From Parvibaculum sp. (GTDB taxonomy: Bacteria > Pseudomonadota > Alphaproteobacteria > Parvibaculales > Parvibaculaceae), in contig JAHBYK010000006.1 of assembly GCA_019635965.1 (NCBI GenBank), forward strand, positions 1 to 63,637: a DNA stretch of 63,637 bases, in the 5' to 3' direction. A program made the position numbers and the translations under genes. Each line of letters opens with the position of its first letter. Positions within the stretch are counted from its first letter, which is position 1. The notes under the pieces are model-generated. The model saw only the letters and a program-made list of their open reading frames with translations, was not told the origin of the DNA and made no database searches. Shown piece by piece: positions 54,516 through 63,622 of the stretch.

Positions 54516-54528
54516 CCGGCTGGCTGGC

Positions 54529-56745
54529 CTACCGCGCCGTCACGCTGCGGCGCGGGGCCTGAACCGGGTATTCCTCGATCGGCTCCGCGCCATAGCGCCT
54601 GTAACGCTGGAGATTGACCTGCGTCAGAAGCAGGCCGACACGGCGGCTGCTGGCGGCGGCGAGGAGCTTCAACGCGCGGGCAACGGCCTTGCGGTCCGTG
54701 TCTGCCCATTTCACGGCGAGTACCGTGATGTCGGTCAGCTTGGCGAGCACCTGGGCGTCGGCTGCGGCAAGGGCCGACGGTGAGTCGATGATCACATAGT
54801 CATAGGTCTGCTGGAGCGCGGTGAGCGCCCAGTGCATCTGCGATGAGGCGAGCGCAGCGGTCGGATTGGCTACCGGCGTTCCGGCCTGAATGACGTGAAC
54901 CGGGCTCGCCGGATCCTTGCGAATGACATTCTGGAAATTGGCGCGGCCCATGAGCAGATCGGTGAGACCGGGGTGGCGGCTCATGCCGAGTGCATCGGGG
55001 ACGGCGGGCATGTGCATGTCGGCATCGACGATGACCGTTCGATAGCCACCCATCGCAAAGACACGGGCGAGGCTCACGGCGGTTGTTGTCTTGCCTTCGC
55101 CGGCAATGGATGACGTGACGAGGACGGTGCGGGCGCGGCGGTCGCCGATACGGGCGAGCAGGACATGGCCCTGCAGCGAACGGATACTCTCCGCATAGAG
55201 GCCGGCCGGGTCGTAGAGAACTTCGTTTGCGGGCATCCGCCGCGTCTTGCCGCCTTCGATCTCCGGTACGAGGCCGAGAAACGGCATACCCGTCGAGCGT
55301 TCGATCTGTTCTCCGGTGCGGAAGCCGCGCTGGAATACCTCGATCAGAAAGGCAATGCAGAAGGCAAAGATCAGACTCGCGATGACGGCAAATCCGAGGG
55401 CTGGTCCGGTGCGCGGGAATGTCGGTGCGGTCGGCTGCTGCGCGCGGGAGACGATGCGGGCGTTCGATACCTGCGTATCCGCCTCGGCGCGGGCATTGGC
55501 CTGCTGATAGCGCAGCAGGAAGGATTCGAGCAAGGCGCGGTTCGTGTCCGCATCGCGCTGGAGGGCGCGGAGTTTCACTTCATCCTGATTGAGCTGGCCC
55601 ATGCGGCGCTGCAGCCGATCGAGGCTGGCACGAAGTGAATTGACCCTGGCGCCGGCGACACGGGCCTCGTTTTCGAGCGCCTCGATGATCTTGCGGACTT
55701 CCTTTTCGACCTCGCGTTCGAGATCGGCGAGGTTCGCCTGCGATTCCTGCATCCGCGGATGCGTCGGGAGCAGGGTTTCGGACATCTGGGCGATCTGCGC
55801 GCGCAGTTCGACTTCCTTCTGGCGAAGGTTCTGGATGAGCGGCGATTGCAGGACTTCGGCCGCCGTATTCACGGCGCTGCCGGAGGCGAGAAGATTCCGC
55901 GCATTGCCAAGTTTCGCCTGGGCGGCGGCGCGCTCCGCCTCGGCTTGCGAAAGCTGGGTGTTCAACTCGGTGAGCTGCTGCTGCGGGAGCGTGGACCCAT
56001 TGGTCAGAAAGAGGCCCGACTGCGCACGGAATGCCTCGACGGCGGCTTCCGACTCCTCGACCTTGATACGCAGTTCGCGGATCTGCTCGGCAAGCCAGCG
56101 CGTTGCCTCGCTGTTGACGCCCGCGCGCTGCTCGACCTGCTGCGCGATGTAAAGCTCTGCGAGCCTGTTCGGCACGATGGCCGCCATGCGCGGATCCGGC
56201 GAGGTGAACACGACGGCGATCACGCGGGAGTTCAGCTTCTGATACACTTCGAGCCGCGACAGCACGACATCGGTGATGACTTCGATGTCGGTCGCGGGAT
56301 TGCGGTCACGGAGCCCAAATGCGATTGCGATCCGGCCGAAGAAGCCGGGCGTGCGCAATGCCGGATTGAATTCCGGGTTCGATGCGAGGCCAAGATCGGT
56401 GATGAGCCGCGCGATGAGCGGGCGCGAGGTCATGACCTGGATTTCGCTGTTGAGCGTTTCGTTGTCCGGCAGAAGCGGCATGTTCTCGGCATCGAATGTC
56501 GAGATTTCGCCGGAGCGCGGCGCGAGCAGGACGCGCGTTTCCACCGTATAGGTGGGCGTCACCGTCATCAGCCAGAAGATGGCGAGCGCCATCGAACCGG
56601 CAAAGGCAAGAAGGATGATCTGCTTGCGGGCCCAGATACCGCGCAGCACTTCCCACGGCGAAAGATCGCCGATCGCGTTTTCATCGGGTGCCGACCTGCG
56701 GCGGTCTCCGAAGGATACGACTGGATTGCTCTGGGTACCGTTCAT
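54529..56745 (-). CDS. Wzc/ExoP-like polysaccharide co-polymerase with tyrosine-kinase-type ATPase
   Basis: The 738-residue inner-membrane protein sets polymer chain length and links to the export channel. It has a Wzz domain, TM helices at about 43-62 and 449-468, a long coiled coil (about 210-420) and a C-terminal BY-kinase domain: Walker A SSIAGEGKT (545-553), Walker A' VIVDADMHMP and Walker B VIIDSPSA. The A' motif ends MHMP rather than the common LRRP, and the tail has only three tyrosines, so autophosphorylation is doubtful. It is read leftward, convergent with the oxygenase gene. Confidence 0.9.
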   Translation of the reverse strand: MNGTQSNPVVSFGDRRRSAPDENAIGDLSPWEVLRGIWARKQIILLAFAGSMALAIFWLMTVTPTYTVETRVLLAPRSGEISTFDAENMPLLPDNETLNSEIQVMTSRPLIARLITDLGLASNPEFNPALRTPGFFGRIAIAFGLRDRNPATDIEVITDVVLSRLEVYQKLNSRVIAVVFTSPDPRMAAIVPNRLAELYIAQQVEQRAGVNSEATRWLAEQIRELRIKVEESEAAVEAFRAQSGLFLTNGSTLPQQQLTELNTQLSQAEAERAAAQAKLGNARNLLASGSAVNTAAEVLQSPLIQNLRQKEVELRAQIAQMSETLLPTHPRMQESQANLADLEREVEKEVRKIIEALENEARVAGARVNSLRASLDRLQRRMGQLNQDEVKLRALQRDADTNRALLESFLLRYQQANARAEADTQVSNARIVSRAQQPTAPTFPRTGPALGFAVIASLIFAFCIAFLIEVFQRGFRTGEQIERSTGMPFLGLVPEIEGGKTRRMPANEVLYDPAGLYAESIRSLQGHVLLARIGDRRARTVLVTSSIAGEGKTTTAVSLARVFAMGGYRTVIVDADMHMPAVPDALGMSRHPGLTDLLMGRANFQNVIRKDPASPVHVIQAGTPVANPTAALASSQMHWALTALQQTYDYVIIDSPSALAAADAQVLAKLTDITVLAVKWADTDRKAVARALKLLAAASSRRVGLLLTQVNLQRYRRYGAEPIEEYPVQAPRRSVTAR

Positions 56746-56978
56746 GCCTTCCGCCCCGCGGCGCCGGGTTGGCGTGACACCGCGTGAAGTTCCTCCGGCC
56801 AGTAGACGGCTTTTAGGTAACGGAAGGTTTAACGGAGCCGTCAATCAGCGGTTTCACTGGCGGATTCCCGCGAAAATCCGTCCGGGCGAGACACAGTCTC
56901 CGGGCGGCGGATTGCCAGAAAATTAACCCTTCCGGTCCTAACTTCGGACAAGCCATTTCTGCCCGGAGACACAGGTCC

Positions 56979-57539
56979 ATGAAACTCCGTTCCGTACTCG
57001 TCCTGATTGCGGCCGCAGTCTTCCTGTCGGCCTGCGCAGCGCGTGGCGTGATCGCGGAGCGGCCGGCGCTGACGGAAGGCAATGCCTATCTGCTCGATAC
57101 CGGCGACAAGCTGCGGATCACCGTATTCGGCCAGGCCGATCTCAGCGGGGAATATACGGTGGACGGCACGGGGGCGATTTCCATGCCGCTGCTGCCGCCG
57201 ATTTCCGCTCGTGGCCTGACCGCTGAAGAATTCGAGGCGGCGCTCGAGGCCGAGCTTGGCGAGAAGCTGCTGCGCAATCCGAATGTCAGCATTCAGGTCA
57301 CTCAATTCCGCCCGTTCTTCATTCTGGGCGAGGTCAAGAATGCCGGGCAGTACCCCTATGTGAGTGGCATGACCGTGCAGAGCGCGGCGGCGATTGCCGG
57401 CGGTTTCACATACCGGGCCAATGTCGATCGTGTCACGATCACGCGCAATCGCGGCGACCGCATTGTCGAGCTTGGCGTGGACAGCAACGAAGCCGTGTTG
57501 CCTGGCGACACGATCCTCGTGCGCGAGCGGTATTTCTGA
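56979..57539 (+). CDS. Wza-like polysaccharide export lipoprotein
   Basis: The 186-residue protein has a signal peptide with lipobox LSAC (Cys19), a Poly_export domain (about 40-110; LLDTGDKLRITVFGQADLSG) and one SLBB domain (about 113-175; FILGEVKNAGQYPYVSG). It is much shorter than E. coli Wza and lacks the C-terminal pore helix, as is usual for alphaproteobacterial types such as ExoF/GumB. It forms or joins the outer-membrane export complex. It overlaps the glycosyltransferase start (TGATG). Confidence 0.9.
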   Translation: MKLRSVLVLIAAAVFLSACAARGVIAERPALTEGNAYLLDTGDKLRITVFGQADLSGEYTVDGTGAISMPLLPPISARGLTAEEFEAALEAELGEKLLRNPNVSIQVTQFRPFFILGEVKNAGQYPYVSGMTVQSAAAIAGGFTYRANVDRVTITRNRGDRIVELGVDSNEAVLPGDTILVRERYF

Positions 57540-58744
57540 TGGCGGCGCCGCTGCATGAGGTGGGCGATATGCGGCGCGTGCTGCATATCATGCGGCTGCC
57601 GATGGGCGGATTGTTCCGGCATGTGCGCGATCTCGTCATGGGACAGCAGGAGGCTGGCATCGCCGCCGGCATCGTCTGTGCTGAGCCGCCGGATGACGGC
57701 ATATCGGCAAAGCGGCTCGCGGATATCGAACGGTTTTGCGGATTGGGACTGCATGTCCTGCCCATGTCGCGCCTGCCGGGCCTCGGCGATATTGCCAATA
57801 TCCGCGAGGTTGGTGCGCTGGCGCGGAGGCTCAAGCCGTCGATCCTGCATGGGCATGGAGCGAAAGGCGGATTGCTGGCGCGGCTCGTTCCGGCGCCGCA
57901 GGATACGATTAGGGTCTACACGCCGCATGGCGGTTCGCTTCACTATGATGGGGCCAGTCTCGAGGGTTTCATCTATCTTGGAGCGGAGCGCCTCATGCGC
58001 TCGCGCACCGACGGATTGATCTTCGAGTCGGCGTTCAGCCGCGATGCCTATCTTGCCAAGGTGGGGCAGCCGAAAGGCGAATCCGCCGTCATTCACAATG
58101 GTGTTTCGGAGCCCGAGTTCGATCCGGTGCAGCCTTATCCCATTGCCGCCGATTTCCTGTTCATCGGCGAGCTGCGGATGCTCAAGGGTGTTTCGACGCT
58201 GATCGAGGCGGCTTCGGCGATGACGCGGCCGGTGCACATCCGTATTGCCGGTGCGGGCCCCGACCGGGCGCATTTCGAGGAACTGGCGCGAAACGCGGGC
58301 GCACATGTCCGTGTTGAATTTCTGGGTGCAATGCCCGCGCGCGAGGCTTTCCGGCTCGCGCGTACCGTCGTCATGCCGTCCTGGAACGAATCCTTTCCCT
58401 ATGTCGTTCTCGAAGCGGCAGCGGCCGGGATGCCGCTTATTGCGACACGGGTTGGCGGTATTCCCGAAATCTTCGGACCCGATGCAGACAGGCTTTTGCC
58501 GCCTGCGGATGCGACCGCACTTGCGGCGGCGATGACATCCGCGCTTTCTGACCCGAATGCCATGGCCGCCGATGCGGCGAGGCTTCGCATTCGGATCAGA
58601 AAGCATTTCACCGCGGCCCAGATGGTTGAACGTATCGACGAGTTCTATTCGCGTCTTGCCGGGCGCGGACGAATGGGCGCTGAGATCAAGCGAATTGCCG
58701 GCGTTGGCTCCAGCAAGCCGGAATTGACCGGGGCAGGGCGATAA
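57539..58744 (+). CDS. GT4-family glycosyltransferase
   Basis: The 401-residue GT-B enzyme has the C-terminal retaining-transferase motif E-x7-E (E284 to E292, NESFPYVVLE) and the phosphate-contacting segment FIGELRMLKGV. It transfers a sugar from a nucleotide donor to a lipid-linked acceptor. The sugar cannot be assigned. It is coupled to the export lipoprotein and to the downstream ligase, and is the only clear glycosyltransferase in the locus. Confidence 0.9.
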   Translation: MAAPLHEVGDMRRVLHIMRLPMGGLFRHVRDLVMGQQEAGIAAGIVCAEPPDDGISAKRLADIERFCGLGLHVLPMSRLPGLGDIANIREVGALARRLKPSILHGHGAKGGLLARLVPAPQDTIRVYTPHGGSLHYDGASLEGFIYLGAERLMRSRTDGLIFESAFSRDAYLAKVGQPKGESAVIHNGVSEPEFDPVQPYPIAADFLFIGELRMLKGVSTLIEAASAMTRPVHIRIAGAGPDRAHFEELARNAGAHVRVEFLGAMPAREAFRLARTVVMPSWNESFPYVVLEAAAAGMPLIATRVGGIPEIFGPDADRLLPPADATALAAAMTSALSDPNAMAADAARLRIRIRKHFTAAQMVERIDEFYSRLAGRGRMGAEIKRIAGVGSSKPELTGAGR

Positions 58745-58745
58745 G

Positions 58746-60071
58746 ATGGATGGCTGGCAGATCGATAGCGGCCGGCGCCCGTCTTCGGAACCCGAGCGCC
58801 GGGGTGCCGCCACCTATCTCGCGGAAGGTCTTGTCGTTCTGGTCCTGCTTACAAGTTTCTATGTCAAATCCGATCCGGCGCAGGACAATCCAGCACCCTA
58901 CGATCTGTTGATGGCGGGAACGGTCGCGCTGATGTTCCTGTTCGGGCTGCGGCTGCCGCGCGGGCTCGGCTGGCCTGCCGCGCTATGGGGTCTGGTCGTG
59001 ATCGGCTTCGTCATTGGCGGGTTCAATGCGATCTATGTCGATCGTGTGCGGCCGTCGCTGATGACCACGGTCTATCTCGTCGGCTCCTTCATCTTCCTCG
59101 TATCGTGGATCTATGCCGATCCGATGCGGCGCATCACGCAGGCGATGTGGGCCTATACCGCGGCGGCCACGCTTGCAGCGACGGCGGGCGTGGCGGGATA
59201 TTTCGGGCTCTTTCCCGGCTCGGAAATTTTCACGCAATATGGCCGCGCGACCGGCACATTCAACGATCCAAACGTCTTCGGTCCCTATCTCGTGGCGCCG
59301 ATTCTCTTTCTTGCGATGAAACTGAGCCAGGCCGGTTCGTGGCGCGCCTTGTGGATGGCGGTGCCCTTCGGCTTGCTGGTCCTTGCCATTCTCCTCAGCT
59401 TCTCTCGCGGCGCCTGGGGCAACCTTGCGCTTGCGGGTCTCGTTTTCTTCGGATTGACGCTGGCAACTTCGCAATCCGCGAAGCAGGCGATGCGCCTCAT
59501 CGGCTTCGGCGCGCTTGCCGCATTGATCGGTCTTGTCGTCATCATGGTGGCGCTGGCCGACCCCAAAGTTTCGGCCTTGTTCGCGGAGCGCGCCTCGCTG
59601 ACCCAGAGCTACGATACGGACCCGGAGCATGGCCGCTTCGAGAGTCAGGCGCGGGCCTTTCAGATGGTTCTCGAGAAGCCGCTCGGTATCGGGCCGTCAC
59701 AATGGGCGCTCATCAACAAGCTCGATACGCATAATGTTTATCTGCATGTGCTGGTGGCGGGCGGATTCCTGTCCGGCATTGCCTTTGTTGCCTTCGTGAT
59801 CGTGACGCATGTCAGGGCGTGGCGCGCAATCGGCCGCCGAGAGCCGGAGACCGGGGTGCTGATCGTCGTTTTCGCGGCTGTTGCCGGCCATGCGGCCGAG
59901 GCACTCATCATCGACATCGTGACCTGGCGTCACTTCTTCCTGCTGCTCGGGATTCTCTGGGGGGCGGTCCTTGCCATCGAATTCAGGGGCAGGGCGCGGC
60001 AACCGATTCCCCGGACGGTACCGCGTCCGGCCATGTTCGCGCCCGCCCGTGCCGACGGCTTCCAGATCTAG
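58746..60071 (+). CDS. O-antigen ligase / Wzy-like polymerase family protein
   Basis: The 441-residue protein has about 10-12 membrane helices and the Wzy_C domain. A periplasmic loop ends in GIGPSQWALINKLDTHNVYL, with the HN dyad typical of O-antigen ligases and polymerases. In this context it is more likely the polymerase of the exopolysaccharide than a lipopolysaccharide ligase. It starts 1 bp after the GT4 stop. Confidence 0.85.
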   Translation: MDGWQIDSGRRPSSEPERRGAATYLAEGLVVLVLLTSFYVKSDPAQDNPAPYDLLMAGTVALMFLFGLRLPRGLGWPAALWGLVVIGFVIGGFNAIYVDRVRPSLMTTVYLVGSFIFLVSWIYADPMRRITQAMWAYTAAATLAATAGVAGYFGLFPGSEIFTQYGRATGTFNDPNVFGPYLVAPILFLAMKLSQAGSWRALWMAVPFGLLVLAILLSFSRGAWGNLALAGLVFFGLTLATSQSAKQAMRLIGFGALAALIGLVVIMVALADPKVSALFAERASLTQSYDTDPEHGRFESQARAFQMVLEKPLGIGPSQWALINKLDTHNVYLHVLVAGGFLSGIAFVAFVIVTHVRAWRAIGRREPETGVLIVVFAAVAGHAAEALIIDIVTWRHFFLLLGILWGAVLAIEFRGRARQPIPRTVPRPAMFAPARADGFQI

Positions 60072-60118
60072 GGGGCACGGCCAACGGTTGTCCGATAGGG
60101 CCGTTTTAAGGAGAAATT

Positions 60119-60192
60119 TGGAGGCCACGCCCGGAATCGAACCGGGGTATACGGATTTGCAGTCCGCTGCGTCACCACTCCGCCACGTGGCC
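60119..60192 (-). tRNA. tRNA-Cys (anticodon GCA)
   Basis: A 74-nt cloverleaf read on the minus strand, with CCA. GGCCACG pairs with CGTGGCC. The anticodon loop contains GCA, and the T-loop is TTCGATT. Confidence 0.96.
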
Positions 60193-60281
60193 TTTGCCCG
60201 CAGGATACCGCGCCTTGTGGTAGGAGGCGGGCCGAAAGCAGGGCGGGCGGGGTATAGCAATTCCGCCGCATGGGCACAATG

Positions 60282-60307
60282 GTGATTACCGGGGGTGATT
60301 ACCGGGG
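60282..60307. repeat. 13-bp tandem duplication
   Basis: GTGATTACCGGGG occurs twice in direct succession (60282-60294 and 60295-60307) between tRNA-Cys and the pcm promoter. It looks like a local slippage duplication; no function is proposed. Confidence 0.8.
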
Positions 60308-60377
60308 GTTGCGGCCGGGAGGTCTGTCGGGAGACGATTCCGGGGGATCGTGGCCACGGGGCGCGGCAAAGCGCGAA

Positions 60378-60406
60378 TTGAGTTTGCCCGGCGCTGGCCT
60401 TATAAA
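60378..60406 (+). promoter_or_regulatory. Sigma-70-type promoter of pcm
   Basis: TTGAGT (60378-60383) and TATAAA (60401-60406) are spaced by 17 bp, 60 bp before the ATG of pcm. Confidence 0.55.
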
Positions 60407-60465
60407 CGCCCGCAAATCCCTTCCCGCCACCGCTCCGGCTGTGCGGATATTCATCAGGACCGAGC

Positions 60466-61128
60466 ATGACCGATTTCGCTGCCGCCCGCCTCAATATGGT
60501 CGAGAGTCAGGTTCGCGTGAACGCGGTGACGGACGAGCGGCTGATCGCCGCCATGGCGGCCGTGCCCCGCGAGCGGTTTGTGCCGCTCTCGCGCCAGGGC
60601 ATCGCCTATATGGATGAGGACATCCGCATTTCCGATGGCAAGACGCCGCGCTTCCTGATGGAGCCGCGCGTCTTTGCGAAGCTGGTTCAGCTTGCCGGGG
60701 TTTCCGCTGACGATCTCGTTCTGGATGTCGGCTGCGGCACGGGATATTCGACGGCGGTCCTGTCGCGGCTTGCGGGCACGGTCGTCGGCGTCGAATGCGA
60801 CGAGAACCTTGCCGCGCAGGCAGGGGCGACGCTCAGCGACCTTGGCGTCGACAATGCGGTGATCGTGGCGGGCCCTCTGGCAGAGGGTTACGTCAAGCAG
60901 GCGCCCTATGATGTCATTTTCATGAACGGCATGGTGAGCGCGGTACCGGAGACGCTTCAGAAGCAGCTGCGGGAGAATGGCCGGCTGGTGACCGTTGTCG
61001 GCGACGGCGTCTCCGGCCGCGCCCGTCTCTATATCCGGTCGGGAACGGGTTTCAGCGGGCGCGATGCCTTCGACGCGAATGTCCGCTTCCTGCCGGGGTT
61101 TGAACCCGTGGAAAGCTTCGTTTTCTGA
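60466..61128 (+). CDS. pcm: Protein-L-isoaspartate O-methyltransferase-like protein
   Basis: The 220-residue protein has the SAM-binding motif VLDVGCGTGYSTAV (about residues 84-97) and the PIMT-type N-terminus (RLNMVESQVRVNAV, VPRERFVP). It would methylate damaged isoaspartyl residues for repair. It is somewhat divergent (motif MNGMV where PIMTs often have an alanine cluster), so another methyl acceptor is possible. A pcm-type gene next to tolC is a conserved alphaproteobacterial arrangement. Confidence 0.85.
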   Translation: MTDFAAARLNMVESQVRVNAVTDERLIAAMAAVPRERFVPLSRQGIAYMDEDIRISDGKTPRFLMEPRVFAKLVQLAGVSADDLVLDVGCGTGYSTAVLSRLAGTVVGVECDENLAAQAGATLSDLGVDNAVIVAGPLAEGYVKQAPYDVIFMNGMVSAVPETLQKQLRENGRLVTVVGDGVSGRARLYIRSGTGFSGRDAFDANVRFLPGFEPVESFVF

Positions 61129-61148
61129 CTATTGCTGGCAGAATGCAC

Positions 61149-61182
61149 CTATTCCGCAACATACAGACACATCTGGGAATAG
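61149..61182. promoter_or_regulatory. Inverted repeat upstream of tolC
   Basis: CTATTCC (61149-61155) and GGAATAG (61176-61182) are perfect 7-bp arms spaced by 20 bp, with a nested CAGA/TCTG hairpin. It may be an operator for the tolC gene or the end of the pcm transcript. Confidence 0.35.
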
Positions 61183-61277
61183 CATTTCGGCTCGCCTACA
61201 TTTAGCCTGCCTTTCGTAAAGTCAAACCCGCGGAAGCGTTGAGGGACGATGCCGCCTCAAGCGGAGAAGTAGAAGAA

Positions 61278-62690
61278 ATGAAACGACCCTGGTTGATGTC
61301 CCAAAACATGAAAATCTCCTTCCGTGTGATTGCGCTGGCGCTTGGAACGACGGCGCTGACCGGCCTGATCGCTGCCGGCCCGGCGGCATCCGACACGCTG
61401 ACGGATGCGCTTGCTGCGGCCTATCAGACAAATCCGGTACTTCACGGGCAGCGCGCTGCGCTTCGCGCGACGGACGAACAGGTGCCGCAGGCGCTGTCGG
61501 GCTGGCGCCCGAGCCTGAAGGCGCAAGGCAGCTATGGCGCGGTCGATACACGCACCGATCTCAATGGCGGCGTCGAGACGAAGGACAGTCTCCGTCCGCT
61601 CAGCGGCAGCGTGACGCTGACGCAGAACATCTTTGCGGGCGGGCGCACGGTAAACGGAACCGATCAGGCCGAAGCAACGGTTCTTGCCGGACGGGCTTCG
61701 CTTGAAAGCGTCGAACAGGTGACGCTGCTCAATGCGGTGCGCGCCTATATGGACGTCATCCGCGACCAGAGCGTGGTCGAGCTGAACAAGAACAACGTGC
61801 AGGTCTTGCAGCGCCAGCTGGAAGCGACGACCGACCGCTTCCGGGTCGGCGAGCTGACGCGGACTGACACCGCGCAGGCCGAAGCCCGGCTGTCGCAGGC
61901 GCGCTCGAACCTGACCGCCGCCGAAGCGCAACTGACGGCGAGCCGTTCCTTTTACGAACGCGTGGTCGGCCAGATGCCCGGAACGCTGGAAAAGCCTGCG
62001 AGGCTCGCCGGGCTTCCCCAGAGCGAGGAAGATGCCCGCAGGATTGCCGAAGAAAACAATCCGACGCTTCGCGCGGCGCGATTTGGCGAAGCGGCCAGCC
62101 GCAGCGCCATCAGCGTGGCCAAGGGCGCGCTGCTTCCGACATTCGACGTGCAGGCGCAATACCGCTATGGCCGCGACCCCTCGTCGGCAATCCGGGATGT
62201 CGAGGAAAGTTCGATCCTTGGTGTGCTGAATATTCCGCTCTATCAGAGCGGCGTCGAATATTCGCGGGTCCGCGAGGCGAAGGAGCGCAACAACCAGAGC
62301 CGGATGCAGGTGATGGCGGCATTGCGCGAGGTGGATGAAGCGGTGCGGAATGCCTGGGAAGTGCTCCGGGCATCGCAGTCGAGCATCGTCTCGACGACGG
62401 AGCAGGTCCGGGCCAGCGAGATCGCGCTTGAGGGCGTGAAACAGGAATCCGAAGTCGGCGCGCGCACGACGCTCGACGTTCTCAATGCGGAGCTCGAATA
62501 TCTCAACGCCCGAGTGGCACTGGTGAGCGCCGAGCGCGATCTGGCCGTGGCCGAATACGGGCTTCTGGCCGGCATGGGCATGTTGACGGCGCGCAATCTC
62601 GAATTGCCCGTCGATTATTACGATCCGCAAAAGAATTATGACGAAGTCCGAAACAAATGGATCGGCTTCGGCACCGCCGGCGACGAATAA
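61278..62690 (+). CDS. tolC: TolC-family outer-membrane efflux channel
   Basis: The 470-residue protein has a signal peptide (about 1-38, ending GPAAS-D) and the OEP repeat structure of TolC: LTDALAAAYQTNPVLHGQRA at the start, periodic coiled-coil helices and the second repeat near residue 260 (NPTLRAARFGEAAS). It is a trimeric outer-membrane duct for multidrug pumps or type I secretion. It follows pcm as in other alphaproteobacteria. No pump or fusion protein is adjacent. Confidence 0.94.
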   Translation: MKRPWLMSQNMKISFRVIALALGTTALTGLIAAGPAASDTLTDALAAAYQTNPVLHGQRAALRATDEQVPQALSGWRPSLKAQGSYGAVDTRTDLNGGVETKDSLRPLSGSVTLTQNIFAGGRTVNGTDQAEATVLAGRASLESVEQVTLLNAVRAYMDVIRDQSVVELNKNNVQVLQRQLEATTDRFRVGELTRTDTAQAEARLSQARSNLTAAEAQLTASRSFYERVVGQMPGTLEKPARLAGLPQSEEDARRIAEENNPTLRAARFGEAASRSAISVAKGALLPTFDVQAQYRYGRDPSSAIRDVEESSILGVLNIPLYQSGVEYSRVREAKERNNQSRMQVMAALREVDEAVRNAWEVLRASQSSIVSTTEQVRASEIALEGVKQESEVGARTTLDVLNAELEYLNARVALVSAERDLAVAEYGLLAGMGMLTARNLELPVDYYDPQKNYDEVRNKWIGFGTAGDE

Positions 62691-62809
62691 TTCTTTCGGT
62701 TTCAGGAGATGTTAACGGGAAGTTGGCAAAATTGTTCAACTTCTCCTAAGGTTCTCTTGTTATTGATGGAATCCGGATTGAGCCGGTACTGAATGGGCGG
62801 GACGAGGAT

Positions 62810-63493
62810 ATGAGCGGTCAAGGGCAGGCACAGGAACCGACGATGGAGGAAATTCTGGCCTCCATTCGCCGGATCATTTCCGAGGATAGCGGTCCCGACG
62901 ATACGGCCCAGGCCGCGCCGCCGCCCGCGCCCGAACCCGAAGAATATGAGGGCGAGGAAGACGACGTTCTCGAGCTCACCGAGGCGCTGCCCGAAGACGA
63001 TGTCGCCTTCGAGGAGCCGGAACCCATTGCCGAGCCCGAACCCGTCCGCGAACCGGCCCCCGCGCCGATGCCGGAAGAAGTGGCCGAAATTCTCGACGAT
63101 ATTCAGTTCGCCGAACCTGAGCCTGAACCGGAACCCGAGCCCGAGCCTGTCGTTGAGCCGGCGCCCGAGCCTGTTCTTGCGAAGCCCGAACCCGTCCATG
63201 TTGCACCGGCGCCCGCGCCCATAGCCCCAGCCGCCATTGCGACCGAGGAGCCCGTCATGAACACCAATTCCCAGCCCGGCCTGCTGTCGCGCGACGCCGA
63301 AGCGGCCGCTTCCGCCGCCTTTGGCGCGCTGGCCAGCTCGCTCGCCTCGTCTGGCGGTGGCCGGACGCTCGAGGAAATCGTGGCCGACATGCTGAAGCCC
63401 ATGCTCAAGGAATGGCTGGACGAGAACCTGCCCTCGCTGGTCGAGCGGCTGGTTGCCGAAGAAATCGAGCGCGTATCGCGGCGCAAGGGCTGA
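62810..63493 (+). CDS. popZ: Polar organizing protein PopZ (DUF2497)
   Basis: The 227-residue protein has the N-terminal PopZ helix ([17 protein letters not shown], residues 11-27). A long disordered Pro/Glu/Asp-rich linker (about 28-150, with a run of EP dipeptides) follows, then the C-terminal oligomerisation region ([21 protein letters not shown]). PopZ forms a polar matrix that anchors the centromere and signalling proteins. It is located directly before valS, the conserved alphaproteobacterial order. Confidence 0.92.
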   Translation: MSGQGQAQEPTMEEILASIRRIISEDSGPDDTAQAAPPPAPEPEEYEGEEDDVLELTEALPEDDVAFEEPEPIAEPEPVREPAPAPMPEEVAEILDDIQFAEPEPEPEPEPEPVVEPAPEPVLAKPEPVHVAPAPAPIAPAAIATEEPVMNTNSQPGLLSRDAEAAASAAFGALASSLASSGGGRTLEEIVADMLKPMLKEWLDENLPSLVERLVAEEIERVSRRKG

Positions 63494-63507
63494 CGCTGCC
63501 GCTATCG

Positions 63508-63536
63508 GGCGGTCCTGCCTCGGACCGCCTTTCCTT
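63508..63536 (+). terminator. Possible terminator of popZ
   Basis: GGCGGTCC (63508-63515) pairs with GGACCGCC (63522-63529), followed by TTTCCTT. It is weaker than the next hairpin. Confidence 0.5.
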
Positions 63537-63550
63537 CCAGATGCTTGATA

Positions 63551-63594
63551 GGGTGGCGCTGCCTGTGTAACACAGGCCCGCGCCGCCCTTTTTT
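63551..63594 (+). terminator. Strong intrinsic terminator between popZ and valS
   Basis: An extended stem joins GGGTGGCGC (63551-63559) to GCGCCGCCC (63580-63588) with inner CCTGTG/CACAGG and a TAA loop, followed by six Ts. It insulates valS from popZ transcription. Confidence 0.8.
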
Positions 63595-63622
63595 GTGCCT
63601 ATTCGCAGGATCGTGACCTCCA

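Noticed and set aside
63100-63200. Short repeats in popZ that could suggest a tandem repeat or CRISPR-like array
   Set aside because: They encode a Pro-Glu-rich linker in frame, with no spacer-repeat periodicity.
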